Source of the DNA: Ilyomonas sp965199845
Lineage (GTDB): Bacteria > Bacteroidota > Bacteroidia > Chitinophagales > Chitinophagaceae
Assembly: GCA_965199845.1 (NCBI GenBank)
Contig: CBDATZ010000054.1
Location: 186,001 to 250,000, forward strand
Direction: 5' to 3'
Length of the DNA: 64,000 nucleotides
Shown: in pieces, positions 52,445-60,999 of the stretch
How the letters are laid out: every line of letters starts with the position of its first letter
Position numbering within the stretch: position 1 is the stretch's first letter
Position numbers and translations under genes: made by a program
The notes under the pieces: model-generated
Told to the model about the DNA's origin: nothing
The model's input: the letters and a program-made list of their open reading frames with translations, nothing else
Database searches by the model: none

Positions 52445-53707
52445 TTATTCTATTGCAAGTTTCTTTGTTTCTGTTTGGTTTCCTAAAACAATGGTAACCA
52501 TATATATGCCTTTCGAAAGAGAACTAACATTGATTTGCTGCTTACCGGTTCCACTTATTTTTTTTGTAAGTACGTTTCGCCCGGCCAAATCTTTTATTAT
52601 AATATAAGCATTGCTTGCCAAATTCAGATTGTCAACAAAGAAAAATTGATGTGCCGGGTTTGGATAAATAACAATCTGAGCGCCGTCTTCACTTATAATA
52701 ATATTGGCTATACTGCTGTAGCTTATCTTCCCGTCTTTGTCAACCAATTGCAAACGATAATATACATTACCAGCCTGCAATCCGCTTACATTATCTGTGT
52801 AGCTATAATTGTTTTGATTTGATCTGCTGCCTTTCGTATATACTTTACCGACATTTGTAAACTGCAAACCATCTGCACTACGCTGAATGTTAAAGTAAAA
52901 AGTATTGATTTCGTTCGTTGTTTGCCATTGCAGTAAAGCAGAACCAATTTGTTTTTGTGCTGTAAAAGATAATAGTGTCAGCGGCAACGTAGAAAAGTTT
53001 TTCCACGCTGTAATTGACCATTGGTAATTGCTGCTGTCTTTTACTCTTACAAACAGGTTAACCGGATTGGCAGGAATATTATTTTGCGGAATGGTAAATG
53101 TAAATGTTCCATCAGCAGCAGATGTGGCAAATATGGCTGATGCGCAATTGCCGATTCCAGGATCTTTATCAAAGAAATACTCAACCATAAATACCTTTCC
53201 GCCGCTCTCATCTTTTACAACTTCAATATTATATCTTGATGTTACGCTCCAGTTGCCATTTGCATCTTTTGTACGTAAAAACATTTTATGATAGCCAGCT
53301 TCAATAGCAGCCAGATTCGCTGTAAAATTTTGCAAGAGCAAAGAATCTGGTGTTGCAACGTTAATAATATTACCCTTGTCAAAGCCCGGATCATCATCAA
53401 AAAAATATTCGCCTTTGGTAACGGTATTTGCAGTTGTTAGCATTACTTCAATACTTTTTCTTGCTGCTAAACTCCAGTGTCCGGCTTCATCTTTTGTTCT
53501 GATAAATAAAGTATGATAACCTTGCGCAACGCCATCCAGCTTAGCCGTAAACGGAAAACTGCCATCAGTTGCTGGTGTTATAGAAATGAAAGTGTTATTG
53601 CCAACGCCTTTGTCCTTATCAATAAAGTATTCTGCCTGCACAATATTTTGTGCTTGCATAGCCATATAAACTGCCATTAAAAGCAGCGTAATAATACATG
53701 CTTTCAT
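52445..53707 (-). CDS. Secreted T9SS-sorted protein with three EYFFD repeats
   Basis: 420 residues. A signal peptide (about 1-20) is followed by three diverged repeats of about 70-75 residues (starting near 26, 100 and 175), each with an EYFFDxDPG-type motif and ending FxRxKDxxGxWS; then a beta-sandwich region (about 240-340), and a C-terminal type IX sorting domain (about 345-420: IVIYPNPAHQFF, SLSKGIYMVTI, KKLAIE). It would be exported by the PorSS/T9SS and released or anchored at the surface. It is 7 bases from the beta-helix gene, so one operon. Confidence 0.88.
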   Translation of the reverse strand: MKACIITLLLMAVYMAMQAQNIVQAEYFIDKDKGVGNNTFISITPATDGSFPFTAKLDGVAQGYHTLFIRTKDEAGHWSLAARKSIEVMLTTANTVTKGEYFFDDDPGFDKGNIINVATPDSLLLQNFTANLAAIEAGYHKMFLRTKDANGNWSVTSRYNIEVVKDESGGKVFMVEYFFDKDPGIGNCASAIFATSAADGTFTFTIPQNNIPANPVNLFVRVKDSSNYQWSITAWKNFSTLPLTLLSFTAQKQIGSALLQWQTTNEINTFYFNIQRSADGLQFTNVGKVYTKGSRSNQNNYSYTDNVSGLQAGNVYYRLQLVDKDGKISYSSIANIIISEDGAQIVIYPNPAHQFFFVDNLNLASNAYIIIKDLAGRNVLTKKISGTGKQQINVSSLSKGIYMVTIVLGNQTETKKLAIE

Positions 53708-53714
53708 AGGTTTT

Positions 53715-54743
53715 TTATTTTATAGTTCTTGCTTTTATAATAACCGGCAATTCTGTACTGCCCACGCCTGTAGAGCTAATATCATACACCACAGGTATAG
53801 CCGCCAGACCGGAAAGCGTGTACCAGTTTTGTGGTGCGCCACCACCAAATACGCCTCTGTTTGTACCATCCGAACCATTACCAATTGCAGGTGAGCCGGC
53901 CTTTAATTGATACCTGCCATCGGGCGAAGTACCGCCAACAAAAAGCGTTGATGTATCAGTAACTACGATATTGTTATTGCCGGTTCCAAACTGGTTGTTG
54001 CGCGATGCGCTGATATTGTAACTCACATTGGTAAAATCTCCGCCATTGATAATAGCTGTAGCATTAGGGTTGGTAAGAATATTGTTTTGAAAGGAGCCAG
54101 CATAAATTTGTATAGCCGGCGTTGCTGTAGGAACATCAAAAATGTTGTTATTGCACTCCTGAAAGATATAGTTAATTGGACTTATTATCAATGTTCTCTG
54201 GCAAATATTGTTATTAAATATAATGTCTGTAGGAAAGCCAAAAGGAGAAGTATTTATTGTACTTGCATTATTATTAGAAAAGTAATTCTGTAGAATTTTA
54301 ATGTCACTGATGTTATCACTAAGAGTGATAGAATTATCAACTTTGCATCTTTTAATTGTAATATTACTTGCAACTATGCTTATTCCAAAAACACCACTTA
54401 CATTTATTCCTAAAAGTTGCGATCCGGCTGAGCCACCTTTAAACGCAATGTCACTTATATTGGTTGTTAATTTGTTTGCCGATGTATTTAGATTATAAGG
54501 CAAAAAATAACCTGATCCAATAATAATTAGTCTTTTTGTAATTGTAGCACCTTTGTATATTGTTGCTGATCCTTGCAAATGAATCGTATCGCCGTCAACA
54601 ACATTATTGGGGTCATCATTTGCTTCCTGGAGCTCCTTAAAATTGGCTGAATAACCGTTGTTATTTACACGCCAGATAGTAGCATTTGTCTGCTGTATGC
54701 AGGCAACAAAAACGGCACAAAGAAGAAGTAATCTTGTTTTCAT
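53715..54743 (-). CDS. Secreted parallel beta-helix protein
   Basis: 342 residues with a signal peptide ending near TNA. The Asn/Ile-rich ladder (NISDIAFKGGSAGSQLLGINVSG and IKILQNYFSNNNA, NIITIKRCKVDNSIT-type units) has the short repeated strands typical of right-handed parallel beta-helix proteins that bind or cut polysaccharides. I see no clear catalytic cluster. No sorting domain, so it may be periplasmic or use the partner. It is upstream of the sorting-domain protein in the same operon. Confidence 0.8.
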   Translation of the reverse strand: MKTRLLLLCAVFVACIQQTNATIWRVNNNGYSANFKELQEANDDPNNVVDGDTIHLQGSATIYKGATITKRLIIIGSGYFLPYNLNTSANKLTTNISDIAFKGGSAGSQLLGINVSGVFGISIVASNITIKRCKVDNSITLSDNISDIKILQNYFSNNNASTINTSPFGFPTDIIFNNNICQRTLIISPINYIFQECNNNIFDVPTATPAIQIYAGSFQNNILTNPNATAIINGGDFTNVSYNISASRNNQFGTGNNNIVVTDTSTLFVGGTSPDGRYQLKAGSPAIGNGSDGTNRGVFGGGAPQNWYTLSGLAAIPVVYDISSTGVGSTELPVIIKARTIK

Positions 54744-54812
54744 GGTAGTTTATTTTATAGTAAAGAATGATTGATAAGAATTACCTGATAGCGCAATAAT
54801 TATTATAGACTC

Positions 54813-55230
54813 TTATTTTGATAACGTAAGAGTTGCATCTACGCCTGCTATATTTTTTAGACCGTAATACCAGCGCATGATCAGTAAGGGTTTCAATTTT
54901 AAATTCGGTGTTGTTATAATCGAAAGTGCTGATTGTTGCAATAAAAACACCTTTATTATTATCTATATAATGCCAATCGCCGGCATCCGGTTCATCGTCA
55001 ACCATTGAGTAGCAAATACCATTAGTATCAAAACGCATATAACTCCCTTCCGTAACATCAACATTATCTGTTTCGCCGGTGATACTGTCTTTAAAAGTTC
55101 CTTTAATAAGATTCCATTTATTAATCAGGCTTGTATTGCCACCGGGTGCATTATCGTTTTTGTTACAACTAACTATGATCGTACAAAAAACAATAGTAGA
55201 AAGAATACAAATCGTCTTTTTCATGCGCAA
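54813..55230 (-). pseudogene. Lipocalin-like lipoprotein with a probable C-terminal frameshift
   Basis: A lipoprotein signal (TIIVSC, Cys about 22) precedes a domain like the Lipocalin-like families: LINKWNLIKGTFKDS, GICYSMVDDEPDAGDWHYID. The open frame ends at 54781 in an unnatural basic tail (YSRRRCNSYVIKIRVYNN). If one A is dropped from the A6 run (54853-54858 as T6 on the forward strand), the frame reads LVLRSKNIAGVDATLTLSK and stops at 54813, a more natural beta-strand ending. The uncorrected annotation would be 54781-55230, 149 residues. Confidence 0.65.
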
Positions 55231-55292
55231 TAAATTTTTATAAGATCGCTAAAAAATATAAATAAAAGAATTGCATTTTATTGTCAGAATTA

Positions 55293-55595
55293 TCATTGTT
55301 TATGCAGCACCGTTCCCATAGGTCCTTGTATCGTGTTATTGTCTGTAATGGTTAAAATCATGTTGCTGCCACTTTGTTCATTCAGAATTTTAATCTGGTT
55401 ACCGTCTTTTTCATATTTGGCTTCACTTTCCATGCCCATGGCAGACACATATACTTTTCCATTTCTTTCAAACCGGAACGAATAATTGCCCATAGCACCA
55501 ATGCCTGAATTTACGGATGAATACGTGCCTTCCAAACCAGAACTGCATGAGTGCAGCAGGATAAGAAGCACAGCAATAGGAATGTACTTTTTCAT
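55293..55595 (-). CDS. Small lipoprotein of unknown function
   Basis: 100 residues. Lipobox LHSCSS (Cys about 17) and a compact beta domain (GLEGTYSSVNSGIGAMGNYS ... ILTITDNNTIQGPMGTV) whose strands resemble small lipocalin-like or META-type stress lipoproteins. No family assigned. Confidence 0.75.
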   Translation of the reverse strand: MKKYIPIAVLLILLHSCSSGLEGTYSSVNSGIGAMGNYSFRFERNGKVYVSAMGMESEAKYEKDGNQIKILNEQSGSNMILTITDNNTIQGPMGTVLHKQ

Positions 55596-55791
55596 AAGAT
55601 TTTTTGGTAAAGTGTTAGCTGTAAAGATGTTTTTTATTACCGGAGATTTATGGCAGACGGGATATAAAGCGGATTGGGCGGGATAAAATTAATATGAGAA
55701 TAGTATGCAACAATTGGATTGCTTACTGCATAAACTGCAATGTATAAATAAAGGTTTTCGGACTTTTAAATTATATTATGTAACAGCACCA

Positions 55792-56388
55792 TCAGTTTGT
55801 CTTATAAGCGATATAATAATACGCAATCATAAGAATAGCGAGCACGGCTAATACCAACGCATAAATCAACCAGTTATCTTTCGCCGGTTTCTTTTCATTG
55901 ATAACATCTTCTGCTACCGTTTCAAAGGATGATGTATTGATTTTGATATGCTCCCGTTCGCCAACCAAAACAGTATGTTGTGCGTTTCTGCGCAATACAC
56001 GCTCGGCAGGCAGGTTTGAAAACAAGGATAAAGAAGTAGCAGCCGGTGTAAAATTAACGCTGCCATCAGCCGTTTTTTGAAGAATGCCAATACCGGGTAG
56101 TTCGCACATGCCCGAGGCTTTCAGATTGTCTAATAATTCTTCCACACCATCTTTATACATACGAATGGCAATTACCTTTTCCACTTTCCATTCCTTAGAT
56201 AAAAAGCTGTAAAAATGATTGTTGGTGGGATGAACAACCTGGGTAAACTGAACCTGCGTAGCAGGCGCGTGCAATTGCTTGTCTGTAAACTGCAATGTAG
56301 CAGGCGATTCGTTAATAGCAAAATTACCAATGCCGGGAATATTCAGCTTTTTATGAAGTGCGAGATATTTATATAAAGTAGAATACAT
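55792..56388 (-). CDS. HU/CCDC81-like domain protein with C-terminal membrane anchor
   Basis: 198 residues. The N-terminal half (YLALHKKLNIPGIGNFAINE and VVHPTNNHFYSFLSKEW) resembles the prokaryotic HU-domain type of the HU-CCDC81 group, with a second HU-like repeat (NLKASGMCELPGIGILQKTADG). A C-terminal helix (about 174-195: LIYALVLAVLAILMIAYYY) anchors it. In Bacteroidota such proteins occur near SPOR or division functions, here without such neighbours. Role unknown. Confidence 0.8.
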   Translation of the reverse strand: MYSTLYKYLALHKKLNIPGIGNFAINESPATLQFTDKQLHAPATQVQFTQVVHPTNNHFYSFLSKEWKVEKVIAIRMYKDGVEELLDNLKASGMCELPGIGILQKTADGSVNFTPAATSLSLFSNLPAERVLRRNAQHTVLVGEREHIKINTSSFETVAEDVINEKKPAKDNWLIYALVLAVLAILMIAYYYIAYKTN

Positions 56389-56472
56389 GTTGTGAGATAA
56401 AACGAAGTAAAGGTCTGTATATTATAGATGAGACAGCGGCAACCGAAAGAATTATTTATCCTGTTACATTAA

Positions 56473-56991
56473 CTATTCAGAATCATTTATGCCTGGTTCA
56501 AACAAATAAGAATATTTACGAAGAAAGTGAAACGTAATTAAAACATGACCAATCAATACAATGCTTAATATCATTAAAAAAGTAATAAACGAATTCATAA
56601 TAGCCTGAAATTGTTGTAAAGAAATACCAAGCTGTATATGGTTCTGCACTTCCATTTGGTTCAGCATTTCCTGTGCTATAGCATTATCAATCTTAACACT
56701 CGGAAGAAGCGTGGCGATAAATAAACAAAGTAAGAATGTAATGATGCCGTTAATGCGTATCCAATCGCGAAGCGATGGCTTCAAACGACTGTTTTTGTCT
56801 ATACCCCGGGTTAAAAAAATAAAACTGACAATGATATAAATAACCAGGCAGGCTAATAAAAAAGTAACCAGCAAAGCCGCCGGGTTTCCAATGGCTGCCA
56901 GCAATCCAAAAAGACAATTGATGCCAAACAAAACAGCCACCGGCAGCAATAAAAAAGAAACAATTTTATAAATGATAAGTTCCGCTTTCAT
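56473..56991 (-). CDS. Four-helix membrane protein of unknown function
   Basis: 172 residues from ATG 56991 (MKAELIIYKIVSFLL). The frame extends up to 57030 but that adds an unlikely Cys-containing leader and the promoter described next requires the shorter form. Four hydrophobic segments, with a basic loop and a Phe/Tyr-rich C-terminal part. No family recognised. Confidence 0.7.
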   Translation of the reverse strand: MKAELIIYKIVSFLLLPVAVLFGINCLFGLLAAIGNPAALLVTFLLACLVIYIIVSFIFLTRGIDKNSRLKPSLRDWIRINGIITFLLCLFIATLLPSVKIDNAIAQEMLNQMEVQNHIQLGISLQQFQAIMNSFITFLMILSIVLIGHVLITFHFLRKYSYLFEPGINDSE

Positions 56992-56998
56992 AAAGCGG

Positions 56999-57030
56999 CA
57001 AAAGTAAGAGGTTGCAGATACAAGAAACAA
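56999..57030 (-). promoter_or_regulatory. Promoter of the four-helix membrane protein gene
   Basis: On the reverse strand TTG (complement of 57028-57030) and TACTTTTG (complement of 56999-57006) are 21 bases apart. The -7 box ends 7 bases before the ATG at 56991, so the transcript would be almost leaderless. The -33 part is inside the heptad repeat. Confidence 0.5.
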
Positions 57031-57211
57031 GTTTTAAGAAATCAGATAAAAGTATCAAGATATAAGATTCAAGACACAAGTATCAAGAACCAAGTAATAA
57101 GAATCAAGCGAGGAAAGATTGTTAAAGATCAATACTTGTACCTTTTATCTTGGCTTTTGTGTCTTTAATCTTGAATCTTGGTTCTTGTACCTTGAATCTT
57201 TTATCTTCTTC
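57018..57211. repeat. Heptad-phased intergenic palindrome with opposed arms (locus C)
   Basis: The clearest example. Left arm 57018-57108 is 13 consecutive units with no phase slip, each ending AAG (atacaag, aaacaag, ttttaag, aaatcag, ataaaag, tatcaag, atataag, attcaag, acacaag, tatcaag, aaccaag, taataag, aatcaag). Right arm 57135-57211 has 11 units beginning CTT or TTT (cttgtac, cttttat, cttggct, ..., cttgtac, cttgaat, cttttat, cttcttc). The arms pair in type and would form a long imperfect stem. Confidence 0.85.
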
Positions 57212-57213
57212 TT

Positions 57214-58158
57214 CTATTGTTGCTGAGCGGCAAAACCTTCTGCTATCAGGTCGTCTGATTCGTCAGGATTTTGTTTGCCAAAAGGCACATTATTTATGTC
57301 TTCGAACACTTGGCCATCTTCGTAACTTACCGAAACAATAACACTCAGTTTTTGTTTTGCCGGACCTTTAAACGTTCCTTTTACCGGGCTGCAATCTTTA
57401 AAATGTCGCCCGACTGCGAGCTTTACATGGCGGTTGGTTACCCAAACATTATTTGTCGGATCAATGCCCGCCCAGCCATAATTCGGCAGCCAGGCTTCAA
57501 CCCAGGCATGAGTAGCGCCTTCGCCACGCATACCATTTTTATTCGGACAAATATACCCGCTTACATATCGGCCGGGAATATTTAAGGTGCGAAGTATTTG
57601 CAGCATCACATGAGCAAAATCCTGACAAACACCAGCTTGTGTTTCCAGAATTTCATTTACAGTTGTCTGCACATTGGTAATGCCTTTTACATATTTAAAG
57701 TTGGTGTAGATATAGGTGGAACAGGCTTCTACAGTTTGCGAAACAGTATTAAACGGATGATGAATTTGCTGAATGATATTGTCTATCGCATTTTCGTTGA
57801 CAATATAATCCGGTGTTGCCAATTCTAAAAGCTGGAGGTTATCATCCGTTTCCAGTTGAAGTTCACCAAACGTTCCATTCCGGTTTATCACAACTTCTTT
57901 TGTACCTAATGTGCGCACAACCAGCTTGCTTTCAATTACCAGTAAATTGTGGGGCGGCGTAAGACTAAAGGTGCCGACTTTATTTCCCCAATAATCAAAA
58001 AAAGTCTGCACGCTTGGCTGATTGGTAATAATCAGATCGTGTTGCAAAACTTCCTGACCGGCATATTGATAAGGATAAATCTTGATTTCGTTATGACTTT
58101 CTTTTACCGGACGATTGTATTCGTACCGCGTAATGTGTTGAATTCTGAAAACCGCCAT
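57214..58158 (-). CDS. Transglutaminase-like protein
   Basis: About 314 residues from ATG 58158; a TTG at 58167, directly after the preceding gene's stop, opens the same frame. It starts MAVFRIQHITRYEYNRPVKE as this group does, with the N-terminal beta-sandwich (about 1-100) and the transglutaminase core: catalytic Cys in TQAGVCQDFAHVML, His in THAWVEAWLPNYGW and Asp in IDPTNN. Third gene of the ATP-grasp/alpha-E/transglutaminase operon, so it probably acts on a peptide or amide made by the ATP-grasp enzyme. Confidence 0.9.
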   Translation of the reverse strand: MAVFRIQHITRYEYNRPVKESHNEIKIYPYQYAGQEVLQHDLIITNQPSVQTFFDYWGNKVGTFSLTPPHNLLVIESKLVVRTLGTKEVVINRNGTFGELQLETDDNLQLLELATPDYIVNENAIDNIIQQIHHPFNTVSQTVEACSTYIYTNFKYVKGITNVQTTVNEILETQAGVCQDFAHVMLQILRTLNIPGRYVSGYICPNKNGMRGEGATHAWVEAWLPNYGWAGIDPTNNVWVTNRHVKLAVGRHFKDCSPVKGTFKGPAKQKLSVIVSVSYEDGQVFEDINNVPFGKQNPDESDDLIAEGFAAQQQ

Positions 58159-58167
58159 TCTACTCAA

Positions 58168-59112
58168 TTAATGATAAGAGAAAAAATGCTGTGCAAGTTG
58201 TGTGCTAAAGACAGAAAGGTCGTTTCGCACATCGTCTAAAAACTCCCTGATGTTGTCGTTTGTAAAGCTGTCCGCTTCCCTGTATTTTACATGACTATAC
58301 AACCTGCCCAAGTTATTTGTGAGCGCTTTGCTTTCTTTATTATCGTCATCGTGCGTCAATACTTTTTTTAGGTAAATATTAATACGACTCAGCGAATACA
58401 AAATGGAACGCGTAAAGTTTTCGTTCAGGATTACTTCGTGAAGCAGGTTGTAATTATGATTGTTATTTGTGTATGTTTTTAAATACAATTCATAACCGGA
58501 TAAAGACAACAGCAAATAACGCCATTGCAAAATATCCGATGGTTTTTCAATATCATAATCAATAATAGCCAGCTGACTTTGTAATACATGAATGGTATGA
58601 AAACATCGCTCAATATATTTACCCAAACTCATAAAATTCCAGCCGGTGCCGCGTGGCATGGTAAGCTCGGTAATGCCGGCAAAGGCTACGGCGTGTTCAA
58701 TTAAATCTTCAATTACCGTTAGCGCTTCGTTGCCGTTAAGCCGGGAAGCCAGCGCCGGCTGATTGATATAATGATAAATCTGGTTGACTTCTTCCCAGGT
58801 TTCTTTTGTAATATGATCCTGCGCGCCGCGTGCGTTTTCGCGGGCGCGATGCACAATTATTTTCAATGAGTTCAGATTCTCTGTATTTAAAATAATCGTA
58901 TTCAGAACAGACGATGTATTGTTCTCAATATCTGCAATGTCATCCGCCTTCATATAAGTGGCAATCTTAAGCACAGGCTGCCAGTTTTCCGGCGCGTTTA
59001 CACCTTTATCCAAAGAAAGAATATAATGAATCTTCAGCAGTCGCAGCAGGCTGTCCGTCCGTTCCATATAACGGTTCAGCCAGAAAAGAGAATCCGCCAT
59101 CCTGCTTAGCAT
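58168..59112 (-). CDS. Alpha-E domain protein (DUF403)
   Basis: About 314 residues from ATG 59112 (MLSRMADSLFWLNRYMERTD), which is the family's usual start; an earlier ATG at 59151 is less likely. All-helical, Arg- and Glu-rich domain of the alpha-E type that occurs with circularly permuted ATP-grasp enzymes. It is next to the transglutaminase gene (stop and start adjoining) and downstream of the ATP-grasp gene. Biochemical role not established here. Confidence 0.9.
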   Translation of the reverse strand: MLSRMADSLFWLNRYMERTDSLLRLLKIHYILSLDKGVNAPENWQPVLKIATYMKADDIADIENNTSSVLNTIILNTENLNSLKIIVHRARENARGAQDHITKETWEEVNQIYHYINQPALASRLNGNEALTVIEDLIEHAVAFAGITELTMPRGTGWNFMSLGKYIERCFHTIHVLQSQLAIIDYDIEKPSDILQWRYLLLSLSGYELYLKTYTNNNHNYNLLHEVILNENFTRSILYSLSRINIYLKKVLTHDDDNKESKALTNNLGRLYSHVKYREADSFTNDNIREFLDDVRNDLSVFSTQLAQHFFSYH

Positions 59113-59160
59113 ATCCGACATAAGAAGTAGGTTAATGATGCTGTTTGCCACCGGCTTTCA

Positions 59161-59372
59161 GCTATCCGTTTTCAAAAATATTTTATAGAAAAAATACAGA
59201 AATACAGTTTTATGTTACGAGCATTTGATATTCCGGTTTCGCATCGTTGCAATCACAGATTTGTTGTTTTTTCTCTTTTAAGTAAAGAGAAAAAAGAATC
59301 GCTCTTGTACGCCTTGTTATCAATTGAACAACTCATCATCGCTCATTATTCATTACTCATAATTCCTACTTA
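59161..59372. other. Gap with an AT-rich hairpin and 7-base-phased unit run
   Basis: The gap between the ATP-grasp stop and the alpha-E start has a 10-bp AT-rich hairpin (TTTTCTCTTT / AAAGAGAAAA, 59269-59293) and a run of 7-base-phased units (actcatc, atcgctc, attattc, attactc, ataattc; about 59329-59365). It resembles the heptad repeats with yet another word. No ORF. Confidence 0.5.
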
Positions 59373-60818
59373 CTAATCAATCACCCACGTATCTTTACTT
59401 CCGCCGCCCTGCGACGAATTTACCACCAAAGAACCTTCGCGCAGCGCCACACGCGTTAAACCACCGGGAACAATCTTGACTCCATCTTTACCATACAACG
59501 CATAAGGGCGCAAATCAACATGTCGCGGCTGCAACTTACCGTTGATAAAACAAGGCACTGTTGACAGCTTAATAATAGGCTGCGCAATAAAACTGCGCGG
59601 ATCTTTTTCTATTTCAATTTTCGCATCTTCCCATTCGTCCTGCTGCACCGTATTGCCCATTACCATACCATAACCGCCACTTTGATTGGTGCGTTTAATA
59701 ACCATATTACCGATGTCGGAAAATACGTGCTCGCGCTCGTCTTTATTCGCCATCTGGTACGTAGGAACGTTATGTAAAATAGGTTCTTCATTCATGTAAT
59801 ATTTAATCATCGCCGGTACGTATGCGTAAATTGCTTTATCGTCTGCCACACCGTTACCAACGGCATTTGCAATGGCAACATTTCCCTTACGGTAAGCATC
59901 CATTAATCCCGGCACGCCCAATACACTGTTGGGATGAAAAATAAGCGGGTCTAAATATTCATCATCAATACGGCGATAAATAACATCTACACGCGACATA
60001 CCACGAGTTGTTTTCATATATACTTTATGATGATCAACCACAAGATCGCGACCTTCTACCAGCGGAATTCCCATTTGCCGCGCCAGGAATGTATGTTCAT
60101 AATAAGCCGAATTGTAAACGCCCGGCGTGAGCAAAACAACACGCGGATGACTAATTTGCTGCGGCGCCAGCGATATCAATAACTGGTGCAGAAGAATCGG
60201 GTAATTGTTAATCAGCCGCACCGAATTGCTGGCAAACATATCGGGAAAAATGCGCTTGGTTACCTCGCGGTTTTCGAGCATGTACGATACGCCTGACGGC
60301 GTACGAAGATTGTCTTCCAGAATATAAAATTTGCCATCGGCACCGCGAATTAAATCAATACCTGATATGTGTACATAAATGTCGTGCGGAACCTGTATGC
60401 GATGCACTTCGCGCATATAATGCGGACACGATGCAATAAGCTTGGCCGGAATAATTTTGTCTTTTACAATTTGCTGCTCGTTATAAATATCTTTCAGAAA
60501 AAGATTAAGAGCTTTGAGTCGCTGCTCAATGCCTTTTTCAATATGCTGCCATTCGCTGCCGGTAATAATACGCGGAATAATATCAAAAGGAAAAATACGC
60601 TCAATACCGGCATTGTCTGCATAAACCGTAAAGGTGATGCCCTGGTTCATAAACAGCTCGCCAGCCAGTTTGTCTTTGCTTTGCATACTCGGCAGATCGA
60701 GCTGCTGCAGGGCAGACACAATTTTTGCATACGGCTCGCGCACATCCTGCGCATTCCACATTTCGTCGTAGAAACCCGGTGATACAGAATACTCGTTAAT
60801 TAATGCTGCCAAACTCAT
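59373..60818 (-). CDS. Circularly permuted ATP-grasp amide ligase-type protein
   Basis: 481 residues, of the type known as CP-ATP-grasp type 2 (DUF404/DUF407). Segments such as GSEWQHIEKGIEQRLKALNL, ILEDNLRTPSGVSYMLENR, VRLLTPGVYNSAYYEH-type and SGGYGMVMG are diagnostic. First of three genes with the alpha-E protein and the transglutaminase. The set is known from comparative genomics to co-occur and is proposed to add and process an amide-linked peptide on a substrate; the substrate is not known. Confidence 0.93.
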   Translation of the reverse strand: MSLAALINEYSVSPGFYDEMWNAQDVREPYAKIVSALQQLDLPSMQSKDKLAGELFMNQGITFTVYADNAGIERIFPFDIIPRIITGSEWQHIEKGIEQRLKALNLFLKDIYNEQQIVKDKIIPAKLIASCPHYMREVHRIQVPHDIYVHISGIDLIRGADGKFYILEDNLRTPSGVSYMLENREVTKRIFPDMFASNSVRLINNYPILLHQLLISLAPQQISHPRVVLLTPGVYNSAYYEHTFLARQMGIPLVEGRDLVVDHHKVYMKTTRGMSRVDVIYRRIDDEYLDPLIFHPNSVLGVPGLMDAYRKGNVAIANAVGNGVADDKAIYAYVPAMIKYYMNEEPILHNVPTYQMANKDEREHVFSDIGNMVIKRTNQSGGYGMVMGNTVQQDEWEDAKIEIEKDPRSFIAQPIIKLSTVPCFINGKLQPRHVDLRPYALYGKDGVKIVPGGLTRVALREGSLVVNSSQGGGSKDTWVID

Positions 60819-60999
60819 AAGTTGCCGGTTAAAAACCTGAAAATAAATTATTAGCGAATTCTATGGCGCAACTTATCGAAGAAGGATGGAAAAATAGGGA
60901 AAAGTTTTTATGGATGGCTTGTTTATAAATAAAAAGAGAAAAGTTGAACTTCTCTCCTTACAAAAATATCATTCAATAAGTAAATGAATGCTGTTTTGT

